Positions 54,865 through 64,000 of a DNA stretch of 64,000 nucleotides are shown here, in pieces. The stretch comes from Pseudomonas sp. Choline-02u-1 (GTDB lineage: Bacteria; Pseudomonadota; Gammaproteobacteria; Pseudomonadales; Pseudomonadaceae). Made by a program: the position numbers and the translations under genes. The stretch is from the NCBI RefSeq assembly GCF_002836515.1, contig NZ_PJBC01000003.1, positions 310,001 to 374,000 of the forward strand, in the 5' to 3' direction. The notes beneath the pieces were generated by a model that saw nothing but the letters and a program-made list of their open reading frames with translations, had not been told where the DNA came from and made no database searches. Position 1 is the stretch's first letter, and each line of letters opens with the position of its first letter.

Positions 54865-55875
54865 TTGTCCGCTCAAGTCATCGCGATTGACGCAATGGGC
54901 GGGGACTTCGGTCCCCGCAGCATTGTTCAGGCCAGCCTCGCTTGCCTGTCTGCTACGCCCTCGCTGCACCTGACCCTCGTCGGTCAACCCTCCCTTCTTG
55001 AAGAACTGATCAACGGCCAATCGGCTGCCGATCGCGCGCGCCTGACGATTGTGCCGGCCAGCGAAGTCATCACCATGGATGAAAAACCTGCCCAGGCCCT
55101 GCGTGGCAAGCCGGATTCGTCGATGCGTGTTGCCCTTGAGTTGCTTCGCGATGGCAAGGTGCAAGCCTGTGTCAGTGCTGGCAATACCGGCGCGTTAATG
55201 GCGTTGTCGCGATTCGTGCTCAAGACATTGCCAGGCATTGATCGTCCGGCGATGGTTGCGGCGATTCCGACGCAGACCGGTTATTGCCAGTTGCTCGATC
55301 TTGGCGCCAACGTCGATTGCAGCGCCGAGCACCTGCTGCAGTTCGCGGTGATGGGTTCGGTGGCCGCGCAGACCCTGGGCATCGTCCGTCCGCGTGTGGC
55401 GTTGCTGAACATCGGCACCGAAGACATCAAGGGCAATCAGCAGGTCAAATTGGCAGCGACGCTGCTGCAGGCTGCACGCGGGATCAATTACGTCGGCTTC
55501 ATCGAAGGCGACGGCTTGTATCGCGGTGAGGCGGATGTGGTGGTGTGTGACGGCTTCGTCGGCAACATTCTGCTGAAGTCCAGCGAAGGCCTTGCGACGA
55601 TGATTGCGGCGCGCATCGAAGCCTTGTTCAAGAAAAACATGGCTTCTCGCGCGGTCGGCGCCTTGGCGCTGCCGTTGATGAAGCGTCTGCAGGCCGATCT
55701 GGCTCCGGCGCGACATAATGGCGCAAGCTTTCTCGGCCTGCAGGGCATCGTTGTGAAGAGTCACGGATCGGCCGGGGTTCAAGGCTTTCAGAGTGCGATT
55801 CAGCGGGCGCTGATCGAGATTCAGGAGAACCTGCCCGAGCGTCTTCACGGTCGCCTGGAGGATCTGTTGTCTTAG
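54865..55875 (+). CDS. plsX: Phosphate acyltransferase PlsX
   Basis: PlsX makes acyl-phosphate from acyl-ACP for phospholipid synthesis. 336 residues with [45 protein letters not shown]. The start is TTG, 4 bases after the rpmF stop, preceded only by GACGAG; no in-frame ATG lies close enough to replace it. Confidence 0.95.
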   Translation: MSAQVIAIDAMGGDFGPRSIVQASLACLSATPSLHLTLVGQPSLLEELINGQSAADRARLTIVPASEVITMDEKPAQALRGKPDSSMRVALELLRDGKVQACVSAGNTGALMALSRFVLKTLPGIDRPAMVAAIPTQTGYCQLLDLGANVDCSAEHLLQFAVMGSVAAQTLGIVRPRVALLNIGTEDIKGNQQVKLAATLLQAARGINYVGFIEGDGLYRGEADVVVCDGFVGNILLKSSEGLATMIAARIEALFKKNMASRAVGALALPLMKRLQADLAPARHNGASFLGLQGIVVKSHGSAGVQGFQSAIQRALIEIQENLPERLHGRLEDLLS

Positions 55876-55997
55876 GCGTTTTCGTCGGACAATGCTTAAA
55901 TGTGACCGCCCGGTTCAAAGGGCCATCCAAACTGTCAGTTTCTGGCGTCCCAACGGGGCGTTATTTTCCGACGACAAGATCATTAGGGGCTTGTTAC

Positions 55998-56936
55998 ATG
56001 TCTGCTTCCCTCGCATTCGTCTTTCCAGGACAGGGTTCGCAGTCCCTCGGCATGCTGGCCGAGCTGGGCGCGCAACATCCGCTGATCCTCGAAACCTTTC
56101 AAGAAGCCTCTGCTGCACTGGGCTACGACCTGTGGGCACTGACCCAGCAGGGCCCGGAAGAGCTGCTCAACCAAACCGACAAAACCCAACCGGCCATTCT
56201 GACCGCCTCGATCGCCCTGTGGCGTCTGTGGCTGGCCGAAGGTGGTGCGCGTCCGGCATTCGTTGCCGGCCACAGCCTTGGCGAATACAGCGCGCTGGTT
56301 GCTGCCGGCAGCCTGACCCTTGCTGATGCGGTCAAGCTCGTCGAGCGCCGTGGTCAGTTGATGCAGGAAGCGGTTCCGGCCGGGCAGGGCGGCATGGCCG
56401 CGATCCTCGGTCTGGAAGATGCCGACGTGCTGGCTGCCTGCGCCGAAGCGGCGCAAGGCGAAGTCGTCAGCGCGGTGAATTTCAACTCGCCGGGCCAAGT
56501 CGTGGTTGCCGGTGCCAAGGCAGCCGTCGAGCGCGCCATTGAGGGCTGCAAGGCCCGTGGCGCCAAGCGCGCCATGCCATTGCCGGTAAGCGTGCCTTCG
56601 CACTGCGAGCTGATGCGTCCGGCTGCCGAGCGTTTCGCCGAATCCATTGCTGCCATCGACTGGCAGGCTCCGCAGATCCCGGTGGTGCAGAACGTCAGCG
56701 CGCAAGTGCCGGCCGATCTGGAAACCCTCAAGCGCGATCTGCTCGAACAGCTCTATAAGCCAGTGCGCTGGGTTGAATCGGTGCAGACGTTGGCCGCCAA
56801 GGGCGCCACGAATCTGGTCGAATGCGGCCCAGGCAAAGTCCTTGCTGGCCTGAACAAGCGTTGCGCCGAAGGCGTTTCGACTTCCAATCTCAATACCCCA
56901 GACGCCTTCGCTGCCGCTCGCGCAGCGCAGGCCTGA
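55998..56936 (+). CDS. fabD: Malonyl-CoA-ACP transacylase
   Basis: 312 residues. FPGQGSQ at 9-15, nucleophile Ser93 in GHSLGEYSA, Arg118 for malonate, and His202 in VPSHCELM. It transfers malonyl from CoA to ACP. The ATG at 55998 has AGGGG upstream; the frame extends 32 codons further without support. Confidence 0.97.
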   Translation: MSASLAFVFPGQGSQSLGMLAELGAQHPLILETFQEASAALGYDLWALTQQGPEELLNQTDKTQPAILTASIALWRLWLAEGGARPAFVAGHSLGEYSALVAAGSLTLADAVKLVERRGQLMQEAVPAGQGGMAAILGLEDADVLAACAEAAQGEVVSAVNFNSPGQVVVAGAKAAVERAIEGCKARGAKRAMPLPVSVPSHCELMRPAAERFAESIAAIDWQAPQIPVVQNVSAQVPADLETLKRDLLEQLYKPVRWVESVQTLAAKGATNLVECGPGKVLAGLNKRCAEGVSTSNLNTPDAFAAARAAQA

Positions 56937-56952
56937 ATCAGGAGAAACTTGC

Positions 56953-57696
56953 ATGAGTCTGCAAGGTAAAGTTGCACTGGTTACCGGTGCAAGCCGCGGT
57001 ATCGGCCAGGCCATCGCACTGGAACTGGGTCGTCAGGGCGCCATCGTTGTTGGCACCGCGACCTCCGCGTCGGGCGCTGAGCGCATTGCCGCGACCCTGA
57101 AGGAAAACGGTATCCAGGGTGCCGGTTTCGAACTCAATGTCACCAGCGACGAATCGGTCAGCGCCGTGTTGGCAGCCATTCAGGAACAGTTCGGTGCGCC
57201 GGTGGCGATTCTGGTCAATAATGCCGGTATCACCCGCGATAACCTGATGATGCGCATGAAAGACGACGAGTGGTACGACGTGATCGATACCAATCTGAAC
57301 AGTCTGTATCGCCTGTCCAAGGGCGTTCTGCGCGGCATGACCAAGGCTCGTTGGGGGCGAATTATCAGTATTGGCTCGGTGGTGGGTGCCATGGGCAACG
57401 CCGGCCAAGTAAACTATGCAGCCGCCAAGGCCGGTCTGGAAGGTTTCAGCCGGGCGATGGCGCGTGAAGTCGGTTCGCGTTCTATTACGGTCAACTCGGT
57501 AACCCCAGGGTTTATCGACACCGATATGACCCGCGAGCTGCCTGAAGCACAGCGTGAAGCCTTGCAGACGCAGATTCCGCTGGGCCGTCTGGGACAAGCT
57601 CAAGAGATTGCGTCCGTGGTCGCTTTTCTTGCATCCGACGGTGCGGCATACGTTACCGGGGCTACAATCCCGGTGAACGGCGGGATGTACATGTAA
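56953..57696 (+). CDS. fabG: 3-oxoacyl-ACP reductase
   Basis: 247 residues, a classical SDR: TGASRGIG at 11-18, catalytic Ser142, Tyr155 and Lys159, and the C-terminal IPVNGGMYM typical of FabG. NADPH-dependent reduction of beta-ketoacyl-ACP. CAGGAG precedes the ATG. Confidence 0.97.
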   Translation: MSLQGKVALVTGASRGIGQAIALELGRQGAIVVGTATSASGAERIAATLKENGIQGAGFELNVTSDESVSAVLAAIQEQFGAPVAILVNNAGITRDNLMMRMKDDEWYDVIDTNLNSLYRLSKGVLRGMTKARWGRIISIGSVVGAMGNAGQVNYAAAKAGLEGFSRAMAREVGSRSITVNSVTPGFIDTDMTRELPEAQREALQTQIPLGRLGQAQEIASVVAFLASDGAAYVTGATIPVNGGMYM

Positions 57697-57892
57697 GTAA
57701 AATGTGACGGATTGCTTCAAAAAAATGTCATACGAGCTGTCTAAAATCCGTTATAAAGCTGCAATCTATTTATAGGCAGAGGGTCGCAGGGTTTGAGGAG
57801 TGAAGCTTTCAGTTGAAAAGCTGAAAAGTCTTTCTATACACTTACCCACTGGCCAGCTGCCTGAATTTGTCCATTAGGAGTGAAAACAAGGT

Positions 57893-58129
57893 ATGAGCAC
57901 CATCGAAGAGCGCGTCAAGAAAATCGTTGCCGAGCAACTGGGTGTTAAGGAAGAAGAAGTGGTCAACACCGCTTCCTTCGTAGAAGACCTGGGTGCCGAC
58001 TCCCTTGACACCGTTGAGCTGGTGATGGCTCTGGAAGAGGAATTCGAGACCGAAATCCCTGACGAAGAAGCTGAAAAGATCACTACTGTACAAGCTGCAA
58101 TCGACTACGTTACCAGCCATCAGGCGTAA
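57893..58129 (+). CDS. acpP: Acyl carrier protein
   Basis: 78 acidic residues; Ser37 in [15 protein letters not shown] receives 4'-phosphopantetheine. AGGAG lies 14 bases before the ATG and AAGG 5 bases before it. It has a 196-bp upstream gap and its own terminator downstream, consistent with the high, separate expression expected for ACP. Confidence 0.98.
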   Translation: MSTIEERVKKIVAEQLGVKEEEVVNTASFVEDLGADSLDTVELVMALEEEFETEIPDEEAEKITTVQAAIDYVTSHQA

Positions 58130-58158
58130 TAGTTTGTAATCGTTGCTTGCTGTCATGG

Positions 58159-58193
58159 AAAAACCGCACTGCCATCATGGCGTGCGGTTTTTT
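58159..58193 (+). terminator. Terminator/attenuator between acpP and fabF
   Basis: 11-bp stem AAAAACCGCAC / GTGCGGTTTTT, extended by GCCA/TGGC after a bulge, then a T-run. It should end much of the acpP transcript while some reads into fabF. Confidence 0.9.
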
Positions 58194-58236
58194 CTTTAGG
58201 CCTGATGCAAAGTCGTCATTTGAAAAGGAGAGTGCT

Positions 58237-59481
58237 GTGTCGCGTAGACGCGTCGTAGTCACCGGTATGGGTATGTTGTCGCCACTGGGCACGGATGTGC
58301 CGAGCAGTTGGCAGGGCATTCTGGCTGGCCGCAGTGGCATTGGTCTGATCGAACACACCGACCTTTCTGCCTATTCGACCCGCTTTGGCGGTTCGGTCAA
58401 AGGTTTCAATGTCGAGGAATACCTGTCGGTCAAGGAAGCGCGCAAGCTCGACCTGTTCATTCAGTACGGTCTGGCCGCAGGCTTTCAAGCCGTGCGCAAC
58501 GCCGGTCTGGAAGTCACCGATGCCAACCGTGAACGCATTGGCGTGGCCATGGGTTCGGGCATTGGCGGTCTGACCAACATCGAGGAAACCAGCCGCACCC
58601 TGCACGAGACAGGTCCGCGACGGATCTCTCCGTTCTTTGTGCCTGGCTCGATCATCAATATGATTTCCGGCTTCCTGTCGATCCATCTGGGGGCACAGGG
58701 ACCCAACTACGCCATTGCCACCGCGTGCACCACCGGTACGCACTGCATCGGCATGGCAGCGCGCAACATCATGTACGACGAAGCCGACGTGATGATTGCC
58801 GGCGGCGCCGAAATGGCCGCTTGCGGTCTGGGCATGGGCGGCTTCGGCGCCTCCCGTGCGCTGTCGACCCGCAACGACGAGCCGACCCGCGCCAGCCGTC
58901 CCTGGGACAAGGGCCGTGACGGCTTTGTCCTGTCCGATGGTGCCGGCGCGCTGGTTCTCGAAGAACTCGAACACGCCAAGGCCCGCGGCGCGACGATCTA
59001 CGCCGAATTGATCGGTTTCGGTACCAGTGGCGATGCGTTCCACATGACCTCGCCACCCGCCGACGGCGCCGGTGCCGCGCGCTGCATCACCAATGCCCTG
59101 CGCGATGCGAAGATCAATGTCGACCAAGTGCAGTACATCAACGCCCACGGCACCTCGACACCGGCCGGCGACCTTGCAGAAGCCAATGCGATCAAGACGG
59201 TATTCGGCGATCACGCTTACAAGCTGGCGGTCAGCTCGACCAAGTCGATGACCGGCCATCTGCTGGGCGCAGCGGGCGCAGTCGAGGCGATCTTCAGCGT
59301 TCTGGCGATCAACAGCCAGGTGGCACCGCCGACCATCAACTTGGATGAGCCGGACGAAGGCTGCGATCTCGATTTCGTCGCACACACGGCGCGCAACATG
59401 GACATTGATGTCGTGCTGTCCAACTCGTTCGGTTTCGGCGGCACCAACGGCACCCTGGCGTTCCGCCGGTTCGCAGGCTGA
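58237..59481 (+). CDS. fabF: 3-oxoacyl-ACP synthase II
   Basis: 414 residues. The Cys164-His304-His341 condensing-enzyme triad is visible ([32 protein letters not shown]). FabF elongates acyl-ACP, including the C16 to C18 unsaturated step. The GTG start has AAAAGGAG 6 bases upstream. Confidence 0.97.
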   Translation: MSRRRVVVTGMGMLSPLGTDVPSSWQGILAGRSGIGLIEHTDLSAYSTRFGGSVKGFNVEEYLSVKEARKLDLFIQYGLAAGFQAVRNAGLEVTDANRERIGVAMGSGIGGLTNIEETSRTLHETGPRRISPFFVPGSIINMISGFLSIHLGAQGPNYAIATACTTGTHCIGMAARNIMYDEADVMIAGGAEMAACGLGMGGFGASRALSTRNDEPTRASRPWDKGRDGFVLSDGAGALVLEELEHAKARGATIYAELIGFGTSGDAFHMTSPPADGAGAARCITNALRDAKINVDQVQYINAHGTSTPAGDLAEANAIKTVFGDHAYKLAVSSTKSMTGHLLGAAGAVEAIFSVLAINSQVAPPTINLDEPDEGCDLDFVAHTARNMDIDVVLSNSFGFGGTNGTLAFRRFAG

Positions 59482-60296
59482 TGGACAGCTGGGTCGACGG
59501 TCAACCGGCTGACGCTTTGTCGCTGAAAGATCGCGGCCTGGCTTACGGCGATGGTCTGTTCGAGACCATGGCTGTGCACGGTGGTCGGCCGGTCCTGCTG
59601 GATCGGCACCTGACGCGTCTGGCCGATGGCTGCGCGCGTCTGGCCATCGCGACTGATCTCGAGCTTGTTCGCCATGAGCTGCTCAGCTATGCGGCAGCGA
59701 TGGAGGAGGGTGTGCTCAAGCTCATCCTCACTCGCGGCGACGGCTTGCGCGGTTATGCGTCCGATCCTGCGGCGCAGGGCCGACGCATTCTGCAAGGCAA
59801 TCCGCCGGCGGTTTATCCCGCTGGCCACGCCGAGCACGGCATCCGCCTGTTTCCCTGCAACACGCGCTTATCCACGCAGCCGTTGCTGGCCGGGCTCAAA
59901 CATCTTAATCGGCTGGAACAGGTGCTCGCCCGTGCCGAATGGCAGGATGGCCAGCATGCCGAAGGCTTGATGCTCGATCAGGCGGGGCGCGTTGTCGAAG
60001 GTGTGTTCAGCAATATTTTCCTGGTGCGCGACGGTGCTCTGATCACCCCGGACTTGAAGCGCTGCGGCGTCGCTGGTGTGATGCGCGCTGAAATATTGTT
60101 TCAGGCCGATTCACTGGCCATCCCCACGCAAATCGCCGATATCCCCCTCGAACAGCTGCAATGGGCTGATGAAGTGTTTGTCTGCAACAGCGTTTATGGC
60201 GTCTGGCCGGTACGCGCCTGCGCTGCACTGAGCTGGCCGGTTGGCCCGCTCACCCGTAAACTGCAAACCCTTGCCCGCGCGCTACTGGATGCTTGA
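59481..60296 (+). CDS. pabC: Aminodeoxychorismate lyase
   Basis: 271 residues of PLP fold-type IV, with Lys140 (LAGLKHLNRLEQ) as Schiff-base lysine and AYGDGLFETM near the N-terminus. It releases p-aminobenzoate from aminodeoxychorismate for folate synthesis. The ATG shares one base with the fabF stop. Confidence 0.94.
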   Translation: MDSWVDGQPADALSLKDRGLAYGDGLFETMAVHGGRPVLLDRHLTRLADGCARLAIATDLELVRHELLSYAAAMEEGVLKLILTRGDGLRGYASDPAAQGRRILQGNPPAVYPAGHAEHGIRLFPCNTRLSTQPLLAGLKHLNRLEQVLARAEWQDGQHAEGLMLDQAGRVVEGVFSNIFLVRDGALITPDLKRCGVAGVMRAEILFQADSLAIPTQIADIPLEQLQWADEVFVCNSVYGVWPVRACAALSWPVGPLTRKLQTLARALLDA

Positions 60297-60299
60297 TTC

Positions 60300-63097
<2,798 letters not shown>

Positions 63098-63139
63098 AAA
63101 TGTTTACCTAGACTCTGGAGATCAGCAGTGGAGGTGAAC

Positions 63140-63496
63140 ATGATTGAACCTGTCAGCCCGGGGCCGCGTAACGGCATCTTGTCCCTGACCATCAAGGACA
63201 AGTCGGTGCTTTACGCCGCCTATATGCCGTTTATCAAGAACGGTGGCCTGTTCATCCCGACCAACAAGAGCTACAGGTTGGGTGACGAGGTGTTCATGCT
63301 TTTGCACTTGATGGACGAAGCGGAAAAAATTCCGGTCGCCGGCAAAGTCGCCTGGATCACCCCCAAAGGCGCACAAGGCAACCGCGCCGCCGGCGTTGGC
63401 GTGCAATTCAACGACGGCGACGACACGGCGCGCAGTCGCATCGAAACTCATCTGGCCGGAGCGCTGAAATCCGACCGTCCCACTCATACGATGTAA
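63140..63496 (+). CDS. pilZ: Type IV pilus assembly protein PilZ
   Basis: 118 residues, same length and almost the same sequence as I recall for P. aeruginosa PilZ (GPRNGILSLTIKDKSVLYAA). The RxxxR and D/NxSxxG residues that bind cyclic-di-GMP are absent, as in the canonical protein, which instead works through FimX and PilB in pilus extension. The ATG at 63140 has GGAGG 5 bases upstream; an in-frame GTG at 63128 is less likely. Confidence 0.96.
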   Translation: MIEPVSPGPRNGILSLTIKDKSVLYAAYMPFIKNGGLFIPTNKSYRLGDEVFMLLHLMDEAEKIPVAGKVAWITPKGAQGNRAAGVGVQFNDGDDTARSRIETHLAGALKSDRPTHTM

Positions 63497-63509
63497 GTTG
63501 CAGTCTTTT

Positions 63510-64000
63510 ATGCTCGTAGATTCCCATTGTCACCTGGACCGTCTCGACCTCGCCGCCCATGACGGCTCGCTGGATGCCGCACTCGCTGCGGCCCGCGAGC
63601 GCGGGGTCGGACACTTTCTGTGCATCGGCGTCAGTGCCGACAACGCCGCCGACGTCAAGGCGCTCGCTGAACGCTACGACGACGTTGACTGTTCGGTCGG
63701 CGTGCATCCACTGGATGTACAGCCGGGCGCGGCGCCGGCGCTGGATTGGCTGCTGCACGAACTCAATCACCCGAAGGTGGTGGCGATCGGTGAAACCGGT
63801 CTCGACTATCACTACGAGCCGGAAGCCGCCGAGTTGCAGCAGGAGTCGTTTCGCCTGCATCTGCAAGCGGCACAGCAGACCGGCAAGCCGGTGATCATCC
63901 ACACTCGCGGCGCCCGTGCCGACACCCTCGAACTGCTGCGCGAAGCGGCGCTGCCTCAGGCCGGCGTGTTGCATTGCTTCACCGAAGACTGGGACATGGC
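63510..64000 (+). CDS. tatD: TatD family metal-dependent hydrolase (3' end outside window)
   Basis: The first 163 residues of a TatD-type TIM-barrel nuclease/hydrolase. Metal-site motifs: DSHCHLD, GVHPLD, GETGLDYHY with the bridging glutamate, and VIIHTRGA. LHCFTEDW is at the right edge. The family is about 260 residues, so roughly 100 are missing. It lies 13 bp after pilZ. Confidence 0.94.
   Translation, partial: MLVDSHCHLDRLDLAAHDGSLDAALAAARERGVGHFLCIGVSADNAADVKALAERYDDVDCSVGVHPLDVQPGAAPALDWLLHELNHPKVVAIGETGLDYHYEPEAAELQQESFRLHLQAAQQTGKPVIIHTRGARADTLELLREAALPQAGVLHCFTEDWDM

Noticed and set aside
57752..57757. TATAAA upstream of acpP as a promoter -10
   Set aside because: Plausible position, but no -35 at proper spacing, so not called as a feature.

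Overview
The window is a chromosomal segment of a gamma-proteobacterium, almost certainly a Pseudomonas of the fluorescens group. Three things point there. Gene orders match those I recall from P. aeruginosa: fabA-hybrid kinase-gpsA; fadE-transglutaminase-GST-ABC pair; comEC-exbBD-lpxK-kdsB-murB; rne-rluC-sppA-maf-rpmF-plsX-fab-pabC-mltG-tmk-holB-pilZ-tatD. The coding sequence is GC-rich with frequent GTG starts and ATGA overlaps. The intergenic regions carry the REP/REPIN families typical of fluorescent pseudomonads. No phage, insertion sequence, CRISPR array or rRNA was seen.

Layout. (1) 1-5.6 kb, minus strand: the start of fabA, then a tightly coupled operon of TonB-dependent receptor, ABC-type binding protein and hybrid histidine kinase. 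(2) 5.8-20.4 kb, mostly plus strand: gpsA, DUF4389, sixA; an acyl-CoA ligase, thioesterase and two alpha/beta-hydrolases; DUF4892, an AI-2E-family permease, pyrF, a quinone-oxidoreductase-like enzyme, an SDR, a MocR regulator and a chemoreceptor. (3) 20.4-28.2 kb, accessory: two copies of a long intergenic repeat, a duplicated tRNA-Glu/tRNA-Gly pair, an exported M20 dipeptidase, and a LysR-controlled divergon encoding an AlaX-type tRNA editing protein, a 2-oxoglutarate/Fe(II) oxygenase and a LysE/RhtB exporter. (4) 28.2-34.6 kb: fadE, transglutaminase-like protein, GST and a YadGH-type ABC transporter. (5) 34.6-42.1 kb: DUF2062, comEC and an envelope operon (exbB, exbD, lpxK, Trm112-like, kdsB, phosphatase, murB) with almost no spacing. 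(6) 42.3-46.7 kb: a four-gene molybdenum hydroxylase operon lying between murB and rne. (7) 46.8-64 kb: rne divergent from rluC, then gph-like, sppA, maf, yceD-rpmF, plsX-fabD-fabG-acpP-fabF-pabC-mltG-tmk-holB-pilZ and the start of tatD.

Most genes are core envelope, lipid and translation functions. The most intriguing unit is the AlaX-oxygenase-exporter divergon at 24.4-27.7 kb. It reads as a possible system for making or handling a hydroxylated non-protein amino acid, with tRNA proofreading as protection and an exporter for disposal or secretion. That reading is inference. Other points to follow: the receptor/binding-protein/kinase operon, a repeat whose internal hairpin is kept by compensatory changes, and a perfect sigma70 promoter so close to yceD that its mRNA should be nearly leaderless.
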